DNA from: Candidatus Praeruminimicrobium purgamenti
GTDB taxonomy: Bacteria > Elusimicrobiota > Endomicrobiia > Endomicrobiales > Endomicrobiaceae
Length of the DNA stretch: 64,000 nucleotides
Direction: 5' to 3'
Assembly: GCA_018433585.1 (NCBI GenBank)
Contig: JAHDQW010000007.1
Coordinates: 1 to 64,000 of the forward strand
This document shows, piece by piece, positions 53,157 through 62,656 of this stretch. A program made the position numbers and the translations under genes. How positions within the stretch are numbered: the stretch's first letter is position 1; each line of letters starts with the position of its first letter. Under the pieces are notes generated by a model, which saw nothing but the letters and a program-made list of their open reading frames with translations, did not search any database and was not told the origin of the DNA.

Positions 53157-53531
53157 ATGCTTAACAGTAGCAGTGGTTTTTCATTTTGTTATCAGGAAAA
53201 GTTGCATCTTGAACGCGATTATAAGAAAGTTTTAAAAAACGGCAAAAAGATAGTGACTGATTTTGTAAATATTTTTGTGTTAAACAGAAAAGACAATAAC
53301 GAAATAAGAAGACTTGGTTTGATAACGTCAAAGAAAGTTGGAAACGCCACGGAAAGAAATAGAGCTAAAAGAAGATTAAGAGAAATTTTTAGAACAAATA
53401 AACATAAGCTGACACCGGGTTTAGATATAATTTTTATATTAAAACCAGAGATTAAATTGACAGGGTACGGCAAGATTAAAGAAACTGTTCTGGATTGTCT
53501 GAAGAGTGCAAAATTTTATAATGATATATAA
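53157..53531 (+). CDS. rnpA: Ribonuclease P protein component
   Basis: The protein subunit of RNase P, which matures tRNA 5' ends with the RNA subunit. The RNR motif is in KKVGNATERNRAKRRLREIFR (residues about 57-77). The fold starts near LHLERDYKKVLKNGKK and ends with IIFILKPEI. Length 124 is normal. It is directly between rpmH and yidD. Confidence 0.94.
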   Translation: MLNSSSGFSFCYQEKLHLERDYKKVLKNGKKIVTDFVNIFVLNRKDNNEIRRLGLITSKKVGNATERNRAKRRLREIFRTNKHKLTPGLDIIFILKPEIKLTGYGKIKETVLDCLKSAKFYNDI

Positions 53532-53537
53532 TTTAGT

Positions 53538-53762
53538 ATGAAGCAGTTTGCCCTTTTTCTTATTAGAATTTACAGAAGTTTTTCATCTGTTACCCCTCCA
53601 AGATGCAGATTTTATCCTACGTGTTCGGCTTATGCTTATGAGGCAATCGAAAGATTCGGCTTTTTTAAAGGTTCGTTTTTATCTTTAAAGAGATTGCTAA
53701 AATGTCATCCTTTTCATAAAGGCGGCATAGATTTGGTCCCCGAAAAAATAAAAAGTGAGTAA
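53538..53762 (+). CDS. yidD: Membrane protein insertion efficiency factor YidD
   Basis: A small membrane-associated protein that helps YidC-dependent insertion. Family sequence is clear: [27 protein letters not shown] with two conserved Cys, [11 protein letters not shown] and [19 protein letters not shown]. Length 74 is usual. It sits six bases after rnpA and three before yidC. Confidence 0.95.
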   Translation: MKQFALFLIRIYRSFSSVTPPRCRFYPTCSAYAYEAIERFGFFKGSFLSLKRLLKCHPFHKGGIDLVPEKIKSE

Positions 53763-53765
53763 TTT

Positions 53766-55331
53766 ATGCAAAAAAATACAGTGATGTTTGTTGTCTTTTC
53801 AACCTTATTTTTAATGCTTTGGTATGTCTTTTTTCAACCTAAGCCGTCGCAGCAGCAGTTAATGCAGCAAATAAACAAACAGGAAAACCAAAGCGTTACG
53901 GCAGTGAAGCCGGACGGGAAAAAAGAAGAAACAACAGCAGTCTCTTCTACTGTTTCTGCGCAGATAAAAGAAATTAAAGAGCAGGAAATAACCGTAGAAA
54001 AAGAGAATTATAAGATTGTTTTTTCAAATAAAGGCGCAAGTATAAAAAATTGGTTTATAAGGGAAAAAAACGGAAGCTTTGTGGATTTGGTACTTCCTGA
54101 AGCTGCGCCTGTTTTAGGCAATTTCCCTGGTTCTGTTTATGAAATTACGGAACAGACAAAAGATAAAGTAACTTTTTCTTATACTTCGAGAGAAAATTGG
54201 AAAATAACAAAAACATACAATTTGTCTGATAATTACTTGCATAAACTTGACGTGCAGCTTGAAAAATTAAAAGACGATGCAAAGCTTCCTGACGTTGAAT
54301 TTAACTGGGGCCCAGGTCTTGGAACGGATAATAAAGAGTTGAAAGAAAATGTTTCCGTTACAAGAGTATTGGGATATACGTCTTCGATGCCTGCAAAACT
54401 TGAAAAGATTAAAACGGAGAATAATCCGGCGCAGCTTTATAAATGGGCCGCAATAGACAACAGATATTTTCTTGCGGCTTTTATTCCTTCCAATGCTTTG
54501 AATTTTTCTAATGTAGGAATGGCCAGACAAAGCAAGAAGACTCCTCCGATGATGCTGTTGTCGGCAAATGTTAAACAGGATAAAAGTTTACAAAATTTTT
54601 CATTGCAGTTTTATATAGGGCCGAAATCATATTCTCATTTAAAAACTTTTAATATGGGACTTGAAAAAACTGTTGATTTCGGATTTTTCGGATGGCTCGG
54701 CAAAATAGCGATGACAGTCTTATTCTTCCTTTTCGGCATTACGGGAAATTACGGATGGTCTATTATTATTATGACCGTAATAATTCAAATACTTGTTCTG
54801 CCTTTGACTTTAAAGAGCTTCAGGGCTACCGCAGCAATGAAAAAAATTCAGCCTATAATAAAAGATTTGCAGACAAAATATAAAAATGACCCGAAAAGAC
54901 TTCAGGTTGAAATGATAAACTTGTACAGAACGCAGAAAGTAAATCCTTTGGGCGGCTGTCTTCCTCTTTTATTGCAGCTCCCTATTTTTTGGGCTTTGTT
55001 TACTACATTGAGAAACGCTTACGAATTAAGGCATGCCGGATGGCTTTTATGGGTTAATGATTTGTCGGCAAGCGACAGCTTGATGCATATAGGAGGAATA
55101 TCTCTGAATCTGCTTCCTTTGATTATGGGTATCGGAATGTTCTTCCAGCAGAAAATGACCGCGGCAACATCTGATCCTATGCAAAAGAGAATGATGTATA
55201 TAATGCCTGTAGTTTTTACTTTTATGTTTTGGGGATTCCCTTCGGGATTAGTTCTTTACTGGCTTACAAACAGCGTTGTTTCCATGATAGTTCAATATTT
55301 TGTTTTAAAACAAGACGAGAAAAAGATTTAG
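53766..55331 (+). CDS. yidC: Membrane insertase YidC
   Basis: Inserts and folds inner-membrane proteins, alone or with Sec. It has an N-terminal helix (residues 5-23), a long periplasmic beta domain to about 300, as in Gram-negative YidC, and then five helices. The conserved core includes NYGWSIIIMTVIIQILVLPLTLKSFRA and NPLGGCLPLLLQLPIFWALFTTL. Length 521 is typical. It is in the rpmH-mnmE block with khpB next. Confidence 0.96.
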   Translation: MQKNTVMFVVFSTLFLMLWYVFFQPKPSQQQLMQQINKQENQSVTAVKPDGKKEETTAVSSTVSAQIKEIKEQEITVEKENYKIVFSNKGASIKNWFIREKNGSFVDLVLPEAAPVLGNFPGSVYEITEQTKDKVTFSYTSRENWKITKTYNLSDNYLHKLDVQLEKLKDDAKLPDVEFNWGPGLGTDNKELKENVSVTRVLGYTSSMPAKLEKIKTENNPAQLYKWAAIDNRYFLAAFIPSNALNFSNVGMARQSKKTPPMMLLSANVKQDKSLQNFSLQFYIGPKSYSHLKTFNMGLEKTVDFGFFGWLGKIAMTVLFFLFGITGNYGWSIIIMTVIIQILVLPLTLKSFRATAAMKKIQPIIKDLQTKYKNDPKRLQVEMINLYRTQKVNPLGGCLPLLLQLPIFWALFTTLRNAYELRHAGWLLWVNDLSASDSLMHIGGISLNLLPLIMGIGMFFQQKMTAATSDPMQKRMMYIMPVVFTFMFWGFPSGLVLYWLTNSVVSMIVQYFVLKQDEKKI

Positions 55332-55344
55332 GGGGATAATAAAA

Positions 55345-56034
55345 ATGCAAGAAATTGAAATTTCGGGCAAAAATATAGAAGATGCAATTGCCAACGGCAT
55401 AAAAAAACTTAACTGTGCAAAAGAAGATGTGGAAATAAAAATTCTTGACGAGGGAACTTCCGGATTATTCGGACTTATGGGCGCAAAACCCGCAAAAGTT
55501 TTGCTTACTTTAAAAAATAACATAACCCCAAGCAGGAAAAACGCCGTAAGAGAAACGGCTGATGTAGATTCTGATCTTGCCTGTAAAAATGTAGAAAAAT
55601 ACATTAAAGATATCATATCCATGATGAATATAGAATTAAAAGATTTAAAAGTTTATTATAAAGACGGAATAGTTGAAGCGGAAGTCAGCACTGATAACGG
55701 CAGTCTCCTGATAGGCAAGGGAGGACAAACTCTTGACTCTTTGGAATATATCGTGCAGCTTATGCTTAACACGAATTCCGACACCAGAGTAAAAGTTAAT
55801 TTGGATACGGAAAATTACAGATTAAAACAGCAGGAAAGATTAAAAGTGCTTGCGGAAAAAGCAATTGAATATGTAAAAAGAACAAAGAAAATATACAGAT
55901 TTGACCCGATGTCTGCAAAAGAAAGAAAATTTATTCACATGTATTTGGAGAATGCAGGCGGATTTGATACTTTCTCTGAAGGTGAAGGAGCGATGAGAAA
56001 GGTCGGAGTAAAACTTTTAGCAGATAAAAAATGA
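55345..56034 (+). CDS. khpB: RNA-binding protein KhpB/Jag
   Basis: It has a Jag N-terminal domain (residues 1-50, EISGKNIEDAIANGIKKL), a KH domain (LIGKGGQTLDSLEYIVQLMLN) and a C-terminal R3H domain (MSAKERKFIHMYLEN). These proteins bind small RNAs and affect cell elongation and division. Length 229 is normal. It overlaps the ATG of mnmE by four bases and stops with TGA. Confidence 0.95.
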   Translation: MQEIEISGKNIEDAIANGIKKLNCAKEDVEIKILDEGTSGLFGLMGAKPAKVLLTLKNNITPSRKNAVRETADVDSDLACKNVEKYIKDIISMMNIELKDLKVYYKDGIVEAEVSTDNGSLLIGKGGQTLDSLEYIVQLMLNTNSDTRVKVNLDTENYRLKQQERLKVLAEKAIEYVKRTKKIYRFDPMSAKERKFIHMYLENAGGFDTFSEGEGAMRKVGVKLLADKK

Positions 56035-57425
56035 ATTTATTTAAACAGGAAGACACTATAGTCGCTCTTGCAACAGGGCAAGGCAAATCAGCTTTAGCTA
56101 CGATAAGAATCAGCGGAAAGTCTGCCATGAATATAGTGTCTTCTGTTTTTTTTGACGGTAAACACAACCCTGTAGATATCAAAAACAAGACAGTTCATCA
56201 CGGATTTATTTATTCAGACAGTAAAAAATTAGACGAAGTAATTCTCGTTTATATGAAAGCTCCCCATACCTATACCGGCGAAGATACAATCGAAATTTCC
56301 ACTCACGGCAATATGTTGATAGTTCAGTCGGTCATAGAATTACTTCTTGCAAAACAAGACGTCCGTCTTGCCGATAAAGGCGAATTTACGTACAGAGCTT
56401 TTATAAATAATAAAATGGATTTGTCAGAAGCCGAAGCTGTGTGCGATTTGATAAACAGCGGAAGCAGTAAGGCCGTTGAGCTTGCTTTAAATTCTTTGCA
56501 GGGCTCGTTTTCTTCAAAAATTAAAGAAGTTAAAGAAGATTTAACGCTGCTGTTTGCATATCTTGAAGTATCTCTCGATTATCCTGAGGAAGATATTGAT
56601 TTCTTGTCAAGAGAGCAAAAAAAAGAGAGAATGCAAAAAATTATAGATAAAGTAGAGGGAATAATATCTTCATACTCTCTCAGTAAAACAGCCGCAGACG
56701 GAGTAAAGATAGCAGTAGCCGGTAAGCCTAACGCGGGAAAATCGTCGATTTTAAATTGTATTTTAGGGTACCAGAGGTCCATAGTAACGGATATCGCCGG
56801 TACTACAACCGATACTATAGAAGAAAAAATTGAATATAAAAATATACCTTTTACTATAATAGACACTGCGGGTATCAGGCGCCACAGTTCAAATACTATA
56901 GAAAAAATCGGACAGGAAAGAACAAAAGAATCGATAAATGCCGCGGATATCGTTTTATGGGTTATAGATTCCAATACAATATTGGACAGCGATGATTTGA
57001 GAATTTGCGAATTGCTTAAAAATAAACAGGATAAAATAATTCTCGTTTTAAATAAATCAGACTTAGAGCAGAAAACTTCATTAGACGACATATTAAAAAT
57101 ATATCCTGTAAAAGAGTTTGCATCTTTTTCAAGCGTAAAAGAAATTAATATAGAGAATATTTTGGAAAAAATATTCTCTGTTTTAGACCTTGAACAGGCT
57201 GCGGAAAAATCAGAGTTTTTGCTAAATGCAAGACAATATGATTTGATATGTAAAGTTAAAACGGCGTTAAAAACCGTATCTGATTTGATTGACAAAGGCG
57301 ACAGCGACGAAATAGTGTCTTTTGAAGCGCAAAATGCTTTGCTCTTATTGAATGAAATTTTAGGATATGACGTTAATCAGGATATTCTGCGCACTGTATT
57401 TTCAAAATTTTGCGTAGGAAAATAA
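56031..57425 (+). CDS. mnmE: tRNA modification GTPase MnmE
   Basis: With MnmG it forms the cmnm5 group on wobble uridines of tRNA. The N-terminal folate-binding domain starts at DTIVALATGQGKSALATIRISG. The GTPase has G1 GKPNAGKSS, G2 TDTIEE, G3 DTAGIR and NKSD. The C-terminal end FCVGK carries the essential Cys. Length 464 is normal. mnmG is not in the window. Confidence 0.96.
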   Translation: MNLFKQEDTIVALATGQGKSALATIRISGKSAMNIVSSVFFDGKHNPVDIKNKTVHHGFIYSDSKKLDEVILVYMKAPHTYTGEDTIEISTHGNMLIVQSVIELLLAKQDVRLADKGEFTYRAFINNKMDLSEAEAVCDLINSGSSKAVELALNSLQGSFSSKIKEVKEDLTLLFAYLEVSLDYPEEDIDFLSREQKKERMQKIIDKVEGIISSYSLSKTAADGVKIAVAGKPNAGKSSILNCILGYQRSIVTDIAGTTTDTIEEKIEYKNIPFTIIDTAGIRRHSSNTIEKIGQERTKESINAADIVLWVIDSNTILDSDDLRICELLKNKQDKIILVLNKSDLEQKTSLDDILKIYPVKEFASFSSVKEINIENILEKIFSVLDLEQAAEKSEFLLNARQYDLICKVKTALKTVSDLIDKGDSDEIVSFEAQNALLLLNEILGYDVNQDILRTVFSKFCVGK

Positions 57426-57432
57426 CAAATAG

Positions 57433-58773
57433 ATGACAATAATCAAAAAAATATTGCTGGTTTTTTTAGGAATTATAATAGCTTTATGTATTTTAGAAAT
57501 ATCACTGCAGACAATAGCTCTGTCAATAAAAATAATAAAAAATTATGAAATCAATAAAGAATTAAAGAAAAAAGCAGAAATCACAATATTGTGTTTGGGG
57601 GAATCTACAACTGACGGTCAGTGGCCAAAATTTCTTGAGGAAGAATTAAAGAAAAAAGGGTTAAAAAAAGAAGTAAAAATAATAGATGAAGGGCATGAAG
57701 CCTCCAGAACCAATTATTTAGTGACAGAAATCGTTTATAAAAAAATAGATTTGTACAAACCTGATATAATAGTAAGTATGATGGGTATTAATGACCATGA
57801 TTTTTTAATAACAGATATTAATAAACCAAAATTCAAAATATTAAAATTATTTTACCTTGTAAAAAAACATATAATGTCCGGCGAAAATTTATTATATGCA
57901 GAAGAAAAGGAATTAATTAAAAACAAGTATATCCCGGGTTTTGATATTCTTTTCGCAAAGGCAATAGAATATTTTCATAAAAAGCAATATGATGAAGCGA
58001 TAGAAATATACCGCGATTTGAATAAATATTATCCTGATAGAAAAAAGGATTTTATCATTGATGAAATTTTAGCATACAAATTCGCAAAAAATCAGGGAGA
58101 AAATGCAGATAAAATAATTTCAGAGTATATGAAAACAGACAAATATTTTGCAGTTCATGAAATTTTGGAAATGCTTTGCAGGACAAAAAATGTCGATAAA
58201 ATAAATGAATTGTTTTTAAATGGAGATATAATTAAAAAATACATTACTGTTTTTATTAGATTTAAAAAAGATTTATTTAATGTCGGGGCATTAGATGTTG
58301 TAAAAAAAATAGATGAACAAATATTAATTATATTAAAAGAACCTCATAAATTTAATAATATGAATATTATTAATATTTGTGGTTTTGAGGCTGTAGAGAA
58401 ATTATTGCAACGAGATTATAAAGAAGCTGATAAATATTTTGAATTGCAGACAGAATATTCTATGATGTACGAAACGCCTACAACACAAAAAAACTATAAG
58501 ATATTAGCTGCTATTTGCAAAGATAAAAAAATAAAATTAATAGCTATGCAATATCCGATTAGAAGCATACAGCCATTGAAAAAAATGTTGGAAAATTTTA
58601 ATGAAGTTGTTTTTGTCAGTAATGAAATAAGATTTAAAGAAGCTTTAAAAGAAAAAGGGTATGAAAAAATATTTAGAGATAGATTTGCCGGTGATTTTGG
58701 ACATTGTACAGATTATGGCAATAGGTTGATAGCTGAAAATGTAGCAGAAACAATAGTAAAAATAATACAATAA
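57433..58773 (+). CDS. SGNH-type hydrolase with helical repeat insertion
   Basis: It has an N-terminal membrane anchor (residues 7-30). The SGNH core has block I CLGESTTDGQ with the nucleophile Ser near residue 55, block III MMGINDHD near 119, and the C-terminal block V DFGHCTDYGN with Asp and His. Between them (about residues 165-340) sits a TPR-like insertion (IEYFHKKQYDEAIEIYRDLNKYYP). A cell-surface esterase or O-acyl hydrolase is inferred. Third codon positions look even more A/T-rich than in mnmE or argS, so recent acquisition is possible. It starts 7 bases after mnmE. Confidence 0.82.
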   Translation: MTIIKKILLVFLGIIIALCILEISLQTIALSIKIIKNYEINKELKKKAEITILCLGESTTDGQWPKFLEEELKKKGLKKEVKIIDEGHEASRTNYLVTEIVYKKIDLYKPDIIVSMMGINDHDFLITDINKPKFKILKLFYLVKKHIMSGENLLYAEEKELIKNKYIPGFDILFAKAIEYFHKKQYDEAIEIYRDLNKYYPDRKKDFIIDEILAYKFAKNQGENADKIISEYMKTDKYFAVHEILEMLCRTKNVDKINELFLNGDIIKKYITVFIRFKKDLFNVGALDVVKKIDEQILIILKEPHKFNNMNIINICGFEAVEKLLQRDYKEADKYFELQTEYSMMYETPTTQKNYKILAAICKDKKIKLIAMQYPIRSIQPLKKMLENFNEVVFVSNEIRFKEALKEKGYEKIFRDRFAGDFGHCTDYGNRLIAENVAETIVKIIQ

Positions 58774-58802
58774 CAAAGTGTCTATTGTAATAAGGAGTTA
58801 AA

Positions 58803-59303
58803 ATGGATATTTTATTCGACAGAAAAAGCTGCAGAAATTATAAATCAGACGATATTCCGCAGGACGATTTGGATTATATTTTGCATGCAGGCATGAGCAG
58901 CCCGTCGGCATACAATACGAGACATTGGTCTTTTATAGTCATAAAAAATAAAGAAATTCATAAAAAAATTATGCAGATACATTCTGCGTCGCAGATGCTT
59001 GCAAATGCGCCTTTGGCGATTGTCGTTTGCGCCGATTTGGAAAAACAATATAAAAATTATTGGCAGCAGGATTGTGCCGCTTCAACCGAAAATATTTTAC
59101 TTGCCGCGACTGCCAAAGGATACGGTTCAGTATGGTGCGGAGTTGCGCCTATAGAAGACAGAGTAAAAGGTTTCAGGGAACTGTTAAATATTCCGGAAAA
59201 TATAATGCCGTTTTCTTTAATCGTGATAGGCAGATCTGCCGAAGATAAACCGGCAAAACAAAGATGGGAGCCGTCTAAGATTAAGTATGAAATTTGGCGC
59301 TAA
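58803..59303 (+). CDS. Nitroreductase-family flavoprotein
   Basis: A 166-residue FMN-dependent reductase. Conserved pieces are DRKSCRNYKSDDIP, SSPSAYNTRHWSFIVI, CAASTENILLAATAKGYGSVWCG, and an end with the FMN-phosphate Arg region PAKQRWEPSKI. These enzymes use NAD(P)H to reduce quinones, nitro compounds or flavins. The physiological substrate is not clear. It has AAGGAG before the ATG and lies between an SGNH hydrolase and argS. Confidence 0.92.
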   Translation: MDILFDRKSCRNYKSDDIPQDDLDYILHAGMSSPSAYNTRHWSFIVIKNKEIHKKIMQIHSASQMLANAPLAIVVCADLEKQYKNYWQQDCAASTENILLAATAKGYGSVWCGVAPIEDRVKGFRELLNIPENIMPFSLIVIGRSAEDKPAKQRWEPSKIKYEIWR

Positions 59304-59346
59304 ATTAAAAACGAAACAAATATAAAAAACATACAAGGAAGTATAA

Positions 59347-60987
59347 ATGTTAAAATTCAATCTTGAACAGCAGTTAAAAGCGATAATCGGCGAGTTTGCC
59401 TTTTCAAAAGGATTAAAAGAAGAAATTGTTTTCAGCGTTGAAATTCCGCCTAAAAATATTAATGCGGACCTTGCGTTGAATGCGGCTATGGTGATAGCGA
59501 AAAAAATAAAAACAAATCCGAGAATTATCGCGCAGGAACTATCGGATATAATAATTTCTAAATTACAGTCATCTGTTAAATCTGCGGAAATAGCGGGAGC
59601 GGGTTTTATCAATTTATACTTTACCGATTCTTTTTTACAGGAAGAGCTGAAAAAAATACTTGAGAAAAAAGAAAATTACGCAAGGCAGGAAAGTTTAGGG
59701 AAAGAAAAAGTAATGGTTGAATTTGTTTCTGCAAATCCTACCGGGCCTCTGCATATAGGGCACGGAAGAGGGGCTGCCATAGGAGACAGTCTGGCAAGAA
59801 TTTTAAAACATCTCGGATATAATGCGGTAAAAGAATATTATTTAAATGATGTCGGAAACCAAATGAATGTTTTGGGAGAATCTACAAAAATAAGATACAG
59901 ACAGTTAAAAGGAGAAGATATACCTTTTCTTGAAGACGGATATAAAGGCGATTATATAAAAGATATTGCGCAGGATTTAATAAATGAAGGCAAAAAACAA
60001 GATGAAATTGATTTCAGAGAAGAATCTCATAAAAGAATTTTGGAAACAATAAAGCAGGATTTGGAAATTTTCAGAGTCGGGTTTGATAATTGGTTTTCTG
60101 AATCTAAAATTGCATTTGAAAAAGACGGTTCAGGAAAAACTGAAGTAGACAAAGTCTGCGATTATTTGAAAAGTAAAAATTATGCTTATGAAAAAGATGA
60201 CGCTTTATGGCTGGCTTCAACAAATTACGGAGATGACAAAGACAGAGTTTTAAGAAGGTCCGACGGGAGATATACTTATTTGGCTTCTGATGTAGCTTAT
60301 CATAAGAATAAATACGAAAGAGGTTTTTTAAAGGTTATTAATCTGTGGGGTGCGGACCACCACGGTTATGTCGCCAGAATTAATGCCGCAATACAGATGC
60401 TCGGTCAAAACAAAGAAGCTTTGAAAGTTATTTTATACCAGCTTGTTTCTTTGGTAAGAAACGGCGAGCCTGTCGCGATGTCTACAAGAAGCGGAGAATT
60501 TATAACTCTTAAAGACGTTTTAAATGAAGTCGGAACAGACGCATGCAGATTTTTCTTTTTGCTGAGGGCTCCCGACTCTCAGCTTGAATTTGATCTTGAA
60601 CTCGCAAAAAAACAGACAAGCGAAAATCCTGTTTTTTACGTACAGTATGTAAATGCAAGATGTCATTCTATTTTCAAAGAATATAAAGACAGCGGCGCTG
60701 TGTCTGATTTTAGTTTATTATCCTCCAAAGAAGAAAGAGATTTGATAAAAAAATTGATTTCTTTTGAAGACGTTCTTCTTATCTGTGATAAAACAAAAAG
60801 TCCTCATCATTTGACCACGTTTTTGATAGAGACGGCAGACATATACCACAGATTTTATGAAAAGTGCAGAGTCTTGGGAAATGAAGAACAGCTTACGAAA
60901 ACAAGAATAGAACTGTTGAAAGCCGTTTCAGTCATAATTACAAAAGGATTGGATCTGCTGGGCGTTTCCGCTCCGGAAAAAATGTAA
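59347..60987 (+). CDS. argS: Arginyl-tRNA synthetase
   Basis: Charges tRNA-Arg. It has an N-terminal tRNA-contact domain, then the HIGH motif in GPLHIGHGRGAAIGD, DVGNQM, and the MSTRSGEF loop that stands in for KMSKS in many ArgRS. The anticodon domain ends LLGVSAPEKM. Length 546 is normal. It ends 31 bases from the convergent comEC. Confidence 0.96.
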   Translation: MLKFNLEQQLKAIIGEFAFSKGLKEEIVFSVEIPPKNINADLALNAAMVIAKKIKTNPRIIAQELSDIIISKLQSSVKSAEIAGAGFINLYFTDSFLQEELKKILEKKENYARQESLGKEKVMVEFVSANPTGPLHIGHGRGAAIGDSLARILKHLGYNAVKEYYLNDVGNQMNVLGESTKIRYRQLKGEDIPFLEDGYKGDYIKDIAQDLINEGKKQDEIDFREESHKRILETIKQDLEIFRVGFDNWFSESKIAFEKDGSGKTEVDKVCDYLKSKNYAYEKDDALWLASTNYGDDKDRVLRRSDGRYTYLASDVAYHKNKYERGFLKVINLWGADHHGYVARINAAIQMLGQNKEALKVILYQLVSLVRNGEPVAMSTRSGEFITLKDVLNEVGTDACRFFFLLRAPDSQLEFDLELAKKQTSENPVFYVQYVNARCHSIFKEYKDSGAVSDFSLLSSKEERDLIKKLISFEDVLLICDKTKSPHHLTTFLIETADIYHRFYEKCRVLGNEEQLTKTRIELLKAVSVIITKGLDLLGVSAPEKM

Positions 60988-61018
60988 TTTCCGTCAGGTA
61001 AATATATGATTGCCGGTT

Positions 61019-62656
61019 TTAATTTTTGAAATCTGTTATATCATATATCGCCGATACGGTTATTTTAGGCAGTTTGTTTCGTATCTCTTTTTGGTTCGAA
61101 TAAAATTTATCTATTTTTTTTATGCCTGAAGAAAGAAGATATCTGTTTAATCCCTGAAAATAGTAGTTGTCTTTTTTGATTTCGTTAAAAACTATAATAT
61201 TTCCTTCTCTTTTATTTTTTATATGAATTGTTGTGTTTTTTTCGGTTTTAAAAGTTCTATAGAATGATTGTTTTTCAAAAGGAATAAAAATCATTAAAAC
61301 AAATGCGACAGCCAAACCGTATAATATTTTCTTATTTTTTCTGAATTCTATCATCGTTATAAGAGCAAAGTAATAAAAAAACATTTCAATTATTGACGGT
61401 ACTTTAACGTCAACCATTGAAAAATTTAAATTTGCAAAAAAACGGATTATTCCGAGAACTGCTGAAAGTATTAATGAAAGGACTGCCGATATGCCTAAAG
61501 CAAGATGTGAAGATATAAAAGTCGCAATATAAAACACAAAAGATAAGCCTACTATAAATCCGATGACAGGTACTATAAGTATGTTTGCGAGAAAGGAAAT
61601 AGCAGAAAGCTGCCCGAAATAAAAAATTAAAAGCGGAAGCAAAGCTGTTTGAGCCGCCAAAGTAACGCTTGCGATTTCCCAAAAAAATCTGAATATTTTG
61701 TTTTTTATCCCGCTAAAGATGTTGTTTATCTTCGGATACAAATAAACTATTCCCAATGTTGCCATAAACGAAAGCTGAAAACTTGCCGTAAAAAGCGTCT
61801 GCGGATTAAATATAAAAATAATAAGGGCTGATAAAGCGATTGCATTATATATTAAAGGTTCTCTGTTTGAAATTAAAGATAAAAGGATGCATGAAGCCAT
61901 TATTGCTGCTCTGACTGCCGGCGGATTTGCCCCGGTCATAACCGTGTAGAAGAATACAACAGGTATTGTTAACGCATAAATGTATTTTAACGGCAGAGAA
62001 AGTAATTTTAATATGAATATAATAATTACTACGCAAAAACCTATATGCCATCCGCTTACCACAAGAATATGAATAAGTCCTGTATTTATAAAATCTGTTT
62101 TTGTTTCTTTGTCCGAAAAATAGCTGCTGCCGATAAACATTGACTTTAAAACCGAAGAAGAAGGTTCTTTAAAGTAAGAAGAAATTTTTTCTTCAATATT
62201 TTTATTTGCTTTTAATGCCAAAGCTTTTATCTTGTCGGGTTTTTTGCCTGTCAGTTCAAAAGTATAAAGATAAAATTTTGTATAAATATTTTGTCTCTGC
62301 AGATACAGATTATAATTGAAAGTATAAGGAAAAACCGGCTTTTCGATTTTTGAAAGTTTTCCAGATATGCATACTAAATCACCGTATTCTATTTTGTAGG
62401 CCTGCGGGGCATAAATAAGAACTTTTTCTTTTATTCTGATGCCGTTAATACCGTCTGCCGCAAGAATAAATTCCTGCCCGTTTGTTTTTATCGACGGTGT
62501 ATCAATAACTTTCCCGGTGATGACGACTCTCTTTTGCCCGGTATTGTAAATTAAAAAGCTGTGTTTATCCGGAGAGAAAAATCCTGCGTAATCAAAAATA
62601 ATAATAGCGGAAACATAGATAAATAAAACAGTTATTACGGGACGTTTAAACAGCAT
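61019..62656 (-). CDS. ComEC/Rec2-type membrane protein without nuclease domain
   Basis: The competence channel for single-stranded DNA entry. It has a short N-terminal OB-like DUF4131 region with two helices. The competence core follows over residues about 165-420, with LKSMFIGSSYFSDKETKTDF, HILVVSGWHIGFCV and GANPPAVRAAIMASCI. The C-terminal 110 residues do not show the metallo-beta-lactamase (HxHxDH) domain that long ComEC proteins carry. 545 residues against 700-800 for full forms. It overlaps the upstream gene by 11 bases. Confidence 0.9.
   Translation of the reverse strand: MLFKRPVITVLFIYVSAIIIFDYAGFFSPDKHSFLIYNTGQKRVVITGKVIDTPSIKTNGQEFILAADGINGIRIKEKVLIYAPQAYKIEYGDLVCISGKLSKIEKPVFPYTFNYNLYLQRQNIYTKFYLYTFELTGKKPDKIKALALKANKNIEEKISSYFKEPSSSVLKSMFIGSSYFSDKETKTDFINTGLIHILVVSGWHIGFCVVIIIFILKLLSLPLKYIYALTIPVVFFYTVMTGANPPAVRAAIMASCILLSLISNREPLIYNAIALSALIIFIFNPQTLFTASFQLSFMATLGIVYLYPKINNIFSGIKNKIFRFFWEIASVTLAAQTALLPLLIFYFGQLSAISFLANILIVPVIGFIVGLSFVFYIATFISSHLALGISAVLSLILSAVLGIIRFFANLNFSMVDVKVPSIIEMFFYYFALITMIEFRKNKKILYGLAVAFVLMIFIPFEKQSFYRTFKTEKNTTIHIKNKREGNIIVFNEIKKDNYYFQGLNRYLLSSGIKKIDKFYSNQKEIRNKLPKITVSAIYDITDFKN

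Noticed and set aside
61091-61107. tRNA T-loop-like GGTTCGAAT
   Set aside because: It is inside the comEC coding frame and has no matching acceptor, D or anticodon arms. I found no tRNA in the window.
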